Below are positions 51,361-58,171 of a stretch of DNA of 58,171 nucleotides, in pieces; position 1 is the stretch's first letter, and the number at the start of each line of letters is the position of its first letter. The translations under genes and the position numbers were made by a program. Origin of the DNA: Streptomyces sp. NBC_00102 (GTDB lineage Bacteria; Actinomycetota; Actinomycetes; Streptomycetales; Streptomycetaceae); assembly GCF_026343115.1 (NCBI RefSeq), contig NZ_JAPEMC010000008.1:1-58171 (forward strand). The letters are read 5' to 3'. The notes under the pieces are model-generated. The model was not told the DNA's origin. It made no database searches and saw only the letters and a program-made list of their open reading frames with translations.

Positions 51361-52254
51361 ATGGAGTTCGACGAAGACGCTGCCCTGGACACCTCCGAGG
51401 TCCAGGACAACCGGGGCGGAGCTTTGAGCGGGATCCCCGGTGGCGGGAAGACCGTGGGCGGTGGGGTGGTCGGTCTGCTGGTGCTGATCGCGTCGGTGGT
51501 GTTGGGGGTGGACCCCGGTCTGCTCAGCTCGGACCCCGCCACCGAAGCCGGCGGATCCGGTGGTACCGGTGCCGCCGATCTGGCAGCGGACTGCCGGACG
51601 GGTGCCGACGCCAACACGAAGGAAGACTGCCGGATCGTGGCCGTGGTCGACAGCCTCCAGGCATTCTGGAAGCAGACCGAGTCGGCGGCCGGGAAGTCCT
51701 ACACGCAGGCCCCGACCTGGCTGTTCACCAACAGTGTGAGCACCGGCTGCGGCAACGCGACGTCCGAGGTGGGCCCCTTCTACTGCTCCGCCGACGACAA
51801 GGTCTACCTCGACCTGGGCTTCTTCGACGAACTCACCGGCAGGTTCGGCGCCAAGGGTGGCCCCTTCGCCGAGGCGTACGTCGTCGCGCACGAGTACGGG
51901 CACCACATACAGGACCTCAACGGCACCATCTCCCGCGGCAGCGGCCAGGGCCGGGACAGCGGCTCGGTGAAGCTGGAACTCCAGGCGGACTGCCTCGCCG
52001 GAGTCTGGGCCCACCACGCGACCACGACTCCCGACCCGAAGAGCGGCAAGCCCCTGATCACCGAACTCACGGAGTCGGACATCGGTCAAGGAATGGACGC
52101 GGCCGCCGCCGTGGGCGACGACCGTCTCCAGGAGAAGTACCAGGGCAGCGTCACGCCGGACACCTGGACGCACGGCTCTGCGGCGCAACGTCAGAAGTGG
52201 TTCACCACCGGCTACCGGTCCGGGAAAGTCGACACCTGCAACACGTTCGCCTGA
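51361..52254 (+). CDS. Neutral zinc metallopeptidase (PF04228 / YpfJ type), membrane-anchored
   Basis: 297 residues; the ATG at 51361 follows GGGAGAG by 7 bases, and a longer frame to 51241 lacks support. After a short polar start (MEFDEDAALDTSEVQDNRGG, matching the family's DTS-V-D-RG opening) comes one membrane helix, GGGVVGLLVLIASVVLGV (about 34-51), then an extracytoplasmic catalytic domain: TGCGNATSEVGPFYCSADDKVYLDLGFF, the zinc motif HEYGHH at residues 177-182, and LELQADCLAGVWAHHA with the third ligand region. Cysteine pairs suggest disulfides. The substrate is unknown. Convergent with the kinase gene downstream. Confidence 0.92.
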   Translation: MEFDEDAALDTSEVQDNRGGALSGIPGGGKTVGGGVVGLLVLIASVVLGVDPGLLSSDPATEAGGSGGTGAADLAADCRTGADANTKEDCRIVAVVDSLQAFWKQTESAAGKSYTQAPTWLFTNSVSTGCGNATSEVGPFYCSADDKVYLDLGFFDELTGRFGAKGGPFAEAYVVAHEYGHHIQDLNGTISRGSGQGRDSGSVKLELQADCLAGVWAHHATTTPDPKSGKPLITELTESDIGQGMDAAAAVGDDRLQEKYQGSVTPDTWTHGSAAQRQKWFTTGYRSGKVDTCNTFA

Positions 52255-52440
52255 ATCGAGGCCAGGGCGCGTGCGACGCCGCATCTTCGAGGCGGAGCCC
52301 GAATCGGCCACGTGCATCATGAGGATCGCCGGGATCGACCTCTCCGACCGGCGGACGGGCTGGGGCGTCGATGCGGTCCCGCCCACCATGGGCGCCGGTC
52401 GCGGCTGACGCCGCGAGCGCCGTCCCGGTGCGGCTCCTCA

Positions 52441-52480
52441 CCGGGTGCGGTCCCTCGCTACGAGCGGGGGCCGCACCCGG
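52441..52480. terminator. Hairpin overlapping the 3' end of the kinase gene
   Basis: CCGGGTGCGG (52441-52450) pairs with CCGCACCCGG (52471-52480) and the inside can pair further (CGCT/AGCG). It spans the kinase stop at 52458 and lies between two convergent genes. Confidence 0.6.
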
Positions 52481-53888
52481 GCGGAGTGCAGGCGGAGTTG
52501 CCCCGGCCGGGCTTCCGCGTCGCATCCGTCCTCGCAGCTTCCTTCTCCGCCTTCTTGGCCTGGCCCGGCGGCAGATGCGGGGCGTCGGACGCCGCTCCCC
52601 GCCCCGCCGTGGCCACGGGACCGGTCGAACTGGCCGGTTGCGGCCGCGCAGTCCCGGAAGCGTCCGGCTGTGCGCCGGGAGCCGCGCCCGGACGCGGAGA
52701 GGAGGACGCCGGGGACGTTCCCCGCGCTCCGACCGCAGTGGCGGCGGTGCCCGGCTTGCCCGCGGCGGGGTCACCGTCGTCCCGCTTGCCCCCGGGGGTG
52801 CGGGACGCGGTGGAGGCGCCGCGGCCCTCGCCGGGCGGGGTCGGGGCGTCGGTGACGGCGAAGGCGGTCATCGTGACGGCGGCCAGCGCGACGGACGCTC
52901 CGGCGAACAGAAGCCGTCCCCGCGCGGGCAGCGCCCGGCGCGCGGGCCGCGCCTCGGCCGGCGCCGGGCTCCGGTGCGTGTGCCCCGCCGTGCGCGGCGC
53001 GCTCTGCCCGGCCGCGACGGGGCTCGTGGCGTTCGCCGTCGGTACGAGAGCCGTGCGGTCCTCGTCGGCCAGCGCGGTCAGGACGCGGGCACACCCACCG
53101 GCCGTGGGCCGGTCCTGCTCGTCCAGGCTGGTCATGTCCCGTATCAGCGAGGCCAGTCGGTCGGGCAGGCCGGGGGGCAGCGCGGGTGCCCGGTGCAGCC
53201 GCGCGATCGCGGCCTCCACGGGGATACCGTCGTACTCCAGCCTGCCGGTGAGGCACTCGAGGAGTACGAGGCCGAGCGCGTACACGTCGGCGGCCCGGCC
53301 GACGGGGCGGCCGAGGACCTGCTCCGGGGCGAGGTAGGCGGCGGTGCCGACGAGGGTGCCGGCGGTGGTGCGGGAGGGGTCGTCCAGCATCCGCGAGATG
53401 CCGAAGTCGATGAGGTGCGGGCGGCGGGCAGCGTCCAGGACGATGTTGGACGGCTTGACGTCGCGGTGGACGATGCCCGTCTCGTGCGCGTGGTCCAGCG
53501 CCTGGGCGACGCCCGCGCCGAGAGCGGCGGTCGCGGCGGGGAGCAGCGGCCCTTCGGCGATCCGCTTGAGCAGGTTGTCGCCCTCGACCAGCCGCATGAC
53601 CAGGAAAGGGCGTCCGTCGTGCTGTCCGGTGTCGTAGGCGGTGACGAGGCCGGGGTGGTCCAGTCGGGCCAGTATGACGGCCTCGTTGAGCAGGCTCACC
53701 TCGAAGTCGACGCCCGCGTCCTGCCGGAAGACCTTGACCGCCACCGGCCGGCGCAGCCGCAGGTCGAACCCGCGGTGCACGTGCGCCGCGCCGCCCGAGC
53801 CGAGGAGCCCGTCCAAGCGGTACCGGCCGCCCACGATCTCGGCGGTGCCCAGGGACGCGGCGTGCTGCGCGAAGTCCTGAAGCCTCAT
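52458..53888 (-). CDS. Membrane-anchored Ser/Thr protein kinase
   Basis: 476 residues from the ATG at 53888 (GGGAGAGG close upstream). Kinase domain about 20-280: glycine loop LLGSGGAAHVHRG, Lys52 in RPVAVKVF, catalytic HRDVKPSN (Asp143), DFG at 161-163, APE in YLAPEQVLGR. One membrane helix, about residues 345-367 (RLLFAGASVALAAVTMTAFAVT). The extracellular part is a Pro/Ala/Thr/Ser-rich disordered tail with no PASTA or other sensor domain, ending SACTPPGCGPRS with a Cys pair. PknB-like kinases without sensors often depend on partner proteins. It stands alone, convergent with the metallopeptidase gene. Confidence 0.92.
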   Translation of the reverse strand: MRLQDFAQHAASLGTAEIVGGRYRLDGLLGSGGAAHVHRGFDLRLRRPVAVKVFRQDAGVDFEVSLLNEAVILARLDHPGLVTAYDTGQHDGRPFLVMRLVEGDNLLKRIAEGPLLPAATAALGAGVAQALDHAHETGIVHRDVKPSNIVLDAARRPHLIDFGISRMLDDPSRTTAGTLVGTAAYLAPEQVLGRPVGRAADVYALGLVLLECLTGRLEYDGIPVEAAIARLHRAPALPPGLPDRLASLIRDMTSLDEQDRPTAGGCARVLTALADEDRTALVPTANATSPVAAGQSAPRTAGHTHRSPAPAEARPARRALPARGRLLFAGASVALAAVTMTAFAVTDAPTPPGEGRGASTASRTPGGKRDDGDPAAGKPGTAATAVGARGTSPASSSPRPGAAPGAQPDASGTARPQPASSTGPVATAGRGAASDAPHLPPGQAKKAEKEAARTDATRKPGRGNSACTPPGCGPRS

Positions 53889-54352
53889 TCCCTCTCCCAC
53901 TGTCGAGGGCGGGTGCCCTGACCGAGCCGTTCCCGGCGCGCTTCGGGACGCGGGTACCCCGGTGTGGCGGGAGTACCCCCGCGCTGATGATCCGGCAGTC
54001 CTGATCCGCTCGGTCGTACGTGCGGCGACCGTATGCGTGCGGCGACCCGTGCTGATCACTCTCGGCGGCGGCCACCGGCCACGGGTGGGACGTACTGAAG
54101 CACCTCCTGCCCGGGGCGGCCGCCCCGGGTGCGCAATCCCACAGGATCATCGCGTCCAACGACCACGGTCCTCGCGACTCCCACAGATCGCGGGTGTCGC
54201 GAGGACCGTCAGAACCCAAGGATCGGGGAACGAAGCCCGTGCGGTGCGCCGCAGGGCGGAGGAGGGAGTCGACGCGGAGCGTCGGCGACCGACGGCGAAG
54301 CCGCGAGGTGCGGCACAGAGCCCCGCGACCCCAGCATGCTTCAAACGGGGCC
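53889..54352. other. Intergenic region between kinase and MerR genes
   Basis: No gene supported. It holds the long inverted repeat at 54165-54209 and GC-rich short repeats (GTCGGCGACCGACGGCGAAG near 54283). Kinase promoter is expected close to 53889-53990. Confidence 0.5.
54165..54209. terminator. 14-bp perfect inverted repeat downstream of the MerR gene
   Basis: ACGGTCCTCGCGAC (54165-54178) and GTCGCGAGGACCGT (54196-54209) are exact reverse complements across 17 nt; the inside adds a CCC/GGG pair. It lies 144 bases past the MerR stop, upstream of the kinase gene; a terminator or a regulatory dyad. Confidence 0.65.
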
Positions 54353-55111
54353 TCAGATGCTGCGGACCGCGTTCGCAAGAATCGCGTCCCGTACGAACAG
54401 CGCCAGGCCAGGCCTGACCGCGTCGTAATAGGACGTGAAGCGCTTGTCCGCGACGTACATCTCGCCCAGACACGTGTGCATCTCGTGCGAGCAGGTGTAG
54501 CAGTTGCGGTCGATCCAATTCCGGTGCTCCTCCGCCAGTTCCATAGCCTGCTCGGAGTCAGCCGCCGCGTCCTCGCCGAGCAGCGCGGCAAACCGTTGGC
54601 GGAGGTCGTCCGTGTCGTCGCGCAGCCGCTTCCAATCCTTCTTGGTGTGCGAGGCCGTCATGCGGGCGGACTCCCTGTAGGCGCTCGTGTGGGCCCAGCG
54701 TCGCTCGACCTCCGGCATGTACCGCTCGGGGTCATGGTCCCCGAAGACCTCAAATCGCTCCTCGGGCGTGAGGTTGATGCCCATCTTGTTCGCCTCCATG
54801 GCGTGTTCGACGGCCGTGGCCATTTGTTGGAGCCGGGCGATCCGGCCGGTCAGCAGGACATGCTGGCGACGCAGGTGCTCCCGCGAATCCGATTCCGGAT
54901 CGTCCAACAGGACCGCGACCTCTCTGAGGGGAAAGCCGAGCTCCCGGTAGAACAGGATCCGTTGCAGCCGGTCGAGATCGGCTTCGCTGTACCGTCGGTG
55001 GCCGGCGCTGCTGCGGCCTCCCGGGCTGAGCAGCCGGAGCTCTTCGTAGTGGTGCAGAGTTCGCACCGTGACCCCAGCGAATCCGGCGACCTCTCCCACG
55101 GAGTAGCCCAC
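54353..55111 (-). CDS. MerR family regulator with TipAS-like antibiotic-recognition domain
   Basis: 252 residues from the GTG at 55111, essentially TipAL length. N-terminal MerR HTH: YSVGEVAGFAGVTVRTLHHYEELRLLSPGGRSSAGHRRYSEADLDRLQRIL, then the dimerisation coiled coil (about 75-110). Residues about 115-252 form the TipAS all-helical domain: EERFEVFGDHDPERYMPEVERRWAHTSAYRESARMTASHTKKDWKRL, and ELAEEHRNWIDRNCYTCSHEMHTCLGEMYVADKRFTSYYDAVRPGLALFVRDAILANAV. TipAS binds thiopeptides such as thiostrepton and captures them through a cysteine; several cysteines (NCYTC, HTC) are present here, but I cannot align the reactive one by eye. It is probably an autoregulated activator of resistance genes. Next to the left end of the ISL3 element. 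Confidence 0.92.
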   Translation of the reverse strand: MGYSVGEVAGFAGVTVRTLHHYEELRLLSPGGRSSAGHRRYSEADLDRLQRILFYRELGFPLREVAVLLDDPESDSREHLRRQHVLLTGRIARLQQMATAVEHAMEANKMGINLTPEERFEVFGDHDPERYMPEVERRWAHTSAYRESARMTASHTKKDWKRLRDDTDDLRQRFAALLGEDAAADSEQAMELAEEHRNWIDRNCYTCSHEMHTCLGEMYVADKRFTSYYDAVRPGLALFVRDAILANAVRSI

Positions 55112-55189
55112 GCTCCCGCCCTCTCTTCTGCACACGCCCCCACTGTGAGGCCTCACGCCGCGTGAGGTTCAAGTGGTGGCCACGTCCGT

Positions 55190-55236
55190 GATCACTGGCC
55201 TTGTTGATGAGAATGGGTTCTGGCTCAACTTCTGTG
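55190..55236 (+). repeat. Left terminal inverted repeat of the ISL3 element
   Basis: 47 bp; differs from the reverse complement of the right end only at its 11th (C/T) and 17th (G/C) bases. Confidence 0.85.
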
Positions 55237-55308
55237 GACCTGCTGCGGAGCGTTACCGGTGACGGCCCCGGTGGCGTGCACCGGTGAGCGATCGTGCAGG
55301 CTGGACGC

Positions 55309-55878
55309 ATGGCCAGTCGCGTTGAGAAGTACCTCGCCCATCTTGATCGACTTTCCGGAACAAGGGAGCCCGGCTTCTTCCCTGTCGAGTCGACCAAGCA
55401 GGGGCTGCGGGGCGTTACGGAGATCGTTTACGACAACCTGCCGGACGGGCTTCTCACGGCGCTCACCTACGGCTTGTCGCTGGCGGAGCATCCCGATTGG
55501 CAGCACGGCTCGCCGGAACTCTGCCTCAGCGTGAACTCGACCAACGTGATCTGGGCCCACGCCGTGGGCTTCCTCGCCGAGCAGCTCCGTGGAACCTGCC
55601 CATTCAGTTACGGCGGCACGATCAACTTCGGTGAGCGCATCGTGCCCGAGTCAGAGATGACGGCATTCTGCGTGTTCGCGCCGCTGGTCCTCGACAGAGA
55701 GGACTACCTGGGCATCGACGTCGGCATTCCGGGACACGAGGGCCACGACGTGATCAACATCCAAGGGATGTACCCCATCCACGAGGTCGAGCGGCAGTTC
55801 ATCAACGAGTACGGGCTTGAAGCCTTCTGGAAGAGCGACTGGGAGCCCACCAACGTGCTCCGGCGCCCCGCGATCTAA
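55309..55878 (+). CDS. SUFU (suppressor of fused)-domain protein, IS passenger gene
   Basis: 189 residues, ATG at 55309 with a weak upstream purine run. SUFU-domain features: VEKYLAHLDRLSGTREPGFFPVEST, LLTALTYGLSLAEHPDW, ELCLSVNSTNVIWAHAVGFLAEQLRG, GGTINFGERIVPESEMTAFCVFAPLVLDREDYLGID and the C-terminal NIQGMYPIHEVERQFINEYGLEAFW (the PI-x-x-x-E core). In bacteria SUFU-domain proteins are known immunity proteins of polymorphic toxin systems. No toxin gene is nearby and the gene lies wholly inside the inverted repeats of the ISL3 element, so it travels with the transposase. Its GC is somewhat lower than neighbours. Role as an orphan immunity protein is inference. Confidence 0.85.
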   Translation: MASRVEKYLAHLDRLSGTREPGFFPVESTKQGLRGVTEIVYDNLPDGLLTALTYGLSLAEHPDWQHGSPELCLSVNSTNVIWAHAVGFLAEQLRGTCPFSYGGTINFGERIVPESEMTAFCVFAPLVLDREDYLGIDVGIPGHEGHDVINIQGMYPIHEVERQFINEYGLEAFWKSDWEPTNVLRRPAI

Positions 55879-55905
55879 TCTGGGGAGGCCAGCTGGTGGA
55901 CAGCA

Positions 55906-57516
55906 TCAGGCGAGCAGGACTCGCTTGCGTAGGAGCGAGAAGCTGGCTCGGCCGAACATCTGGCGCTTGAGCATCTTGATCCGGTTGACATGCCCTTCGA
56001 CCGCGCCCGAACTCCAGGGCAGAGTGAGTCCGGCGGTGACGGCGTCGAGATCGCGGTCGATGCCAGCGGCGAGGGTGTGGAGGCTGGGCAGGTCGTCCTG
56101 CCGGACGGCGTCGAGCCAGGCTGGCAGGTGTTCACCTTGGCGCTGCGTGAGCATGATCGCGAAGGAGCGGACATGCCGGGTGAGGGCGTCGAGCTCGGGA
56201 CAGTGCGTGCGGAGAGTCTTGAGCTGGATCTGTTCGGGCTCGGTGAGGGTCTCCGGTCGGCTGAGGATCCACCCGGAGACGGTCCGCGGTGAGGGCGGCC
56301 GGGCGACTACCGGTCGTGGGGAGGTGCGCTTCTTGTGCAGGTAGGCGCGGACGCGCTGGTAGCTGCCCTTGTAGCCGAGCGGCACGATCTCTTCCCACAG
56401 CTTCCAGGCGTTGGTGCAGCCCTCGTTCCACCGGTCGTCCAGGTAGGGCTTGTGATCATCGAGGACCGAGGGCCGGTTCTGCCACTGGCCGGTGAACAGC
56501 TCCTCCGGAGCCTTGGCCTCAGCGAGCTGCTTGACGGTCAGCCAGGTCATGCCGAGCTGCCGCTGGACCGAGCGACGGCTGTGCCCGGCTTCCAGCAGTG
56601 CGTGGACGTCGGCGTGCCGGGCCCTGGTGCGGTCGGCGAAACGATGGCCGGTCGGCCATGGCGAGCCAGAGGGATCTTTCTCCGGCGCAGGCTCCGGATC
56701 GGGATCGGGGGCGGCCGTGCCAAGGGCGCGGAGGCAGCGGCGGTGCTGAGCGACGGCCCGTTCGGCAGCCTCGCTCACGTTGTGCCAGAGGTGCCAGCGG
56801 TCCGCGACCTGGACCGCCTGCGGAGCGCCGACGGTGGCACCTTCGGCGAAGAACGGCGCCCGATCACGGCAGATCACCTCAACGCTCGGCCGCGTGGCGA
56901 GCCAGGCCGCCAGGCTGGACGCCTCCCGGTCGGGCAGCAGGTCGATGGGGCGGCGGGTCTCGATGTCGATGAGGACTGTGCCGTAGTGGCGGCCCTTCCG
57001 GGTCGCGTACTCGTCAACGCCGATAACCCGTGGTGCGGCCACCTCGGGCTCGGGAAGCGCGTCCACCAGACGAAGCACCGTGCTGCGGCTGACGGAAACG
57101 CCGAGAACGCCGGCGATACGGGCCCCGGCCCGGCCCGCGAGCGCCAAGCCGACCGACGCCAGGGTCGAGCGCAACCGTTCGGTCCGCTGACTGTGCCGGC
57201 GCGTCAGGCCCGGTATCTGCTCGACGAAGGTACGGCGTGCGCAGTCCGAGTTTCCACAGGTGAACCGTCGGACCTTCAATTGAAGGACAACCCGTCGGCC
57301 TCCGCTGGGAACATCAGCAGGAAACCGCAGGTAGGAACCGTGAAACCGGTTCGACCAGGTGCCACAGATTGGGCACACGGCGCCTTCGGCGGTGCATTGC
57401 GCGTCAACGCGCACGATCGCGATGTTCACGTCTACCGACAGCACCGCGACGCCCGCGATCGACGGGAACAACAACTCCTTCAGCAGGAGCAGGACCTCTT
57501 CCACGGCCCTGAACAT
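55906..57516 (-). CDS. ISL3 family transposase
   Basis: 536 residues, ATG at 57516 (a GTG at 57507 is also possible). An N-terminal zinc ribbon (CPICGTWSNRFHG ... FTCGNSDCARRTF) is followed by an HTH (SVGLALAGRAGARIAGVLGVSVSRSTVLRLV), then the DDE core: VIGVDEYATRKGRHYGTVLIDIETRRPIDLLPDREASSL, CRDRAPFFAEGA, VADRWHLWHNVSEAAERAV and the C-terminal LPWSSGAVEGHVNRIKMLKRQMFGRASFSLLRKRV with the catalytic Glu. All of this is intact and the frame is uninterrupted, so the enzyme should be active. It transposes the surrounding element by DDE chemistry. Confidence 0.93.
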   Translation of the reverse strand: MFRAVEEVLLLLKELLFPSIAGVAVLSVDVNIAIVRVDAQCTAEGAVCPICGTWSNRFHGSYLRFPADVPSGGRRVVLQLKVRRFTCGNSDCARRTFVEQIPGLTRRHSQRTERLRSTLASVGLALAGRAGARIAGVLGVSVSRSTVLRLVDALPEPEVAAPRVIGVDEYATRKGRHYGTVLIDIETRRPIDLLPDREASSLAAWLATRPSVEVICRDRAPFFAEGATVGAPQAVQVADRWHLWHNVSEAAERAVAQHRRCLRALGTAAPDPDPEPAPEKDPSGSPWPTGHRFADRTRARHADVHALLEAGHSRRSVQRQLGMTWLTVKQLAEAKAPEELFTGQWQNRPSVLDDHKPYLDDRWNEGCTNAWKLWEEIVPLGYKGSYQRVRAYLHKKRTSPRPVVARPPSPRTVSGWILSRPETLTEPEQIQLKTLRTHCPELDALTRHVRSFAIMLTQRQGEHLPAWLDAVRQDDLPSLHTLAAGIDRDLDAVTAGLTLPWSSGAVEGHVNRIKMLKRQMFGRASFSLLRKRVLLA

Positions 57517-57604
57517 TCAGCCCGACTGCGTTACCCAGGGATCATTTTCAGGCAACTTCACCCCCAGCTCGAAGAGGCCCAGCAGTCACGGAGAGTGGCC
57601 GCGT

Positions 57605-57651
57605 CACAGAAGTTGAGCCAGAACCCATTCTCATGAACAAAGCCAGTGATC
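57605..57651 (-). repeat. Right terminal inverted repeat of the ISL3 element
   Basis: 47 bp; reverse complement of 55190-55236 with two mismatches. It lies 89 bases upstream of the transposase start. Confidence 0.85.
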
Positions 57652-58171
57652 GCCTCGGCTGCCGACCGTGCACGTTCTCGGTGAGAAGTGCGGCGAAGCC
57701 CTTCCAGCGGATGATGTGCACGTGGCGGACCCCCAGGTTCCGAGAACGTCGGGGGCACAGCCTCGGGCGGCTGCCCTCCGGAAGGCGCAGCGCACGGCCG
57801 GGGAAGCCGACGTCCCGGTCCCCGATGCCGAGGAGGACCCGTTCGTGCCGGTGCCGGGCGACGGCGTGGCTCCCCCGTACAGCTCCCGCATATCGGGGCA
57901 TACACCACTCTCGGCGGACCCGTGTGTCGCTCGCCCGGCCTCGTCAGCCACCCGGTCCATCCCGTGAACCGGTGCCAGCCGGGCGTGACGGCAGGATCTG
58001 CAAGGCTTTCCAGGTCCGACCCCAGGCCGACTCCGGGGCGCAAGATCCCTACCGCGCCGCGGACGCGACGCCCTCTCCCGCCGATGCGTTCCCGTGCCGC
58101 CGGTCGACACGTTTCCGCCATCCCGCTTCAACGGCGGCCGCTACCCCCGGTACGTCTCCAGCAGCCGCCGT
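57652..58171. other. Right flank of the IS, no supported gene
   Basis: Overlapping minus-strand frames (for example 57548-57901, including NLGVRHVHIIRWKGFAALL) look semi-natural but match no family I know and have no RBS. The last 33 bases repeat sequence from 31496-31528. A plus-strand reading of the window end gives RFNGGRYPRYVSSSRR, possibly the end of a gene continuing outside. Confidence 0.4.

Larger units (their letters stand above)
55190..57651. mobile_element. ISL3-family insertion sequence carrying a SUFU passenger gene
   Basis: The left end (55190-55236, starting GATCACTGG) and the right end (57605-57651) are inverted repeats of 47 bp matching at 45 positions. Between them lie only two genes in convergent orientation: SUFU (55309-55878, plus) and the ISL3 transposase (55906-57516, minus). 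Total 2462 bp; a one-gene ISL3 element would be about 1.6 kb, so the extra length is the passenger. ISL3 ends often begin with GG, so the true tips might be at 55215 and 57626 (GGGTTCTGG), with the outer 25 bp of each end also repeated. No target-site duplication found at either boundary choice. Confidence 0.75.

Noticed and set aside
57548..58131. Overlapping minus-strand frames at the right edge
   Set aside because: Two frames overlap each other, run into the IS inverted repeat, lack an RBS and match no family I know.
1..58171. tRNA, rRNA or CRISPR array
   Set aside because: No cloverleaf with a GTTCGAnnC arm and CCA-type end, no rRNA sequence and no spaced identical repeats were seen; the tandem repeats at 12126 and 32204 have no spacers.

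Overview
This is a window of very GC-rich DNA with third-position GC bias, GGAGG-type ribosome binding sites, many 4-bp ATGA/GTGA gene overlaps, two rare TTA (bldA-type) codons and families typical of filamentous actinomycetes. The source is almost certainly a Streptomyces or close relative. No rRNA, tRNA or CRISPR array was seen.

Layout. (1) 1-7.2 kb: the 3' end of an oligopeptide ABC ATPase, a MITE-like element (767-928), a FabH-like ketosynthase III, a glutamine-synthetase-family ligase, and a convergent two-gene unit of a fold-III PLP decarboxylase (with a TTA codon) and a GNAT acetyltransferase. The last three could form an amine/polyamine unit. An uncharacterised protein follows. (2) 7.3-12.2 kb: a MarR regulator divergent from an MFS exporter (TTA codon 15) and a flavin monooxygenase-like/hemerythrin fusion; then a GNAT preceded by a 9-bp tandem repeat. 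(3) 12.4-25.4 kb, minus strand: a five-gene translationally coupled operon (DUF4132-like protein, 1734-aa protein, MoxR AAA+ ATPase, DUF5682-vWA fusion, SWIM protein). It matches the E. coli yehI/L/M/P/Q gene set. (4) 25.7-31.4 kb: a small cysteine-bearing protein and a membrane protein, divergent from a TPR-CHAT protease, then a Sel1/TPR protein. This looks like a CATRA-type CHAT conflict system beside the MoxR-vWA operon and is the best candidate for a little-described system.

(5) 31.6-36.5 kb: a decayed sugar-utilisation locus with remnants of a solute-binding protein, a GH3 and a GH35 enzyme, around an intact secreted ricin-lectin protein and a LacI regulator with a consensus operator. 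(6) 36.9-38.2 kb: a GNAT and a TetR regulator, divergent across a palindrome. (7) 38.3-47.6 kb: a guanidine-degradation locus: APC permease, TetR regulator, two DUF1989 subunits (carboxyguanidine deiminase type), a biotin-dependent urea/guanidine carboxylase and allophanate hydrolase. Two near-identical palindromes in front of the permease and the catabolic operon mark the likely TetR operators; no guanidine riboswitch fits in the short leaders.

(8) 47.6-50.5 kb: a GAF-SpoIIE phosphatase surrounded by gene debris (a conserved N-terminus, transketolase, RsbW-like ATPase, IclR). (9) 50.5-55.1 kb: a small secreted protein, a neutral zinc metallopeptidase, a membrane Ser/Thr kinase and a TipA-like MerR regulator. 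(10) 55.19-57.65 kb: an ISL3-type insertion sequence bounded by 47-bp inverted repeats (45/47 identical) that encloses a SUFU-domain gene as a passenger. The last 0.5 kb has no gene I can support.

Most starts were chosen from ribosome binding sites and family alignment from memory; no database search was run.
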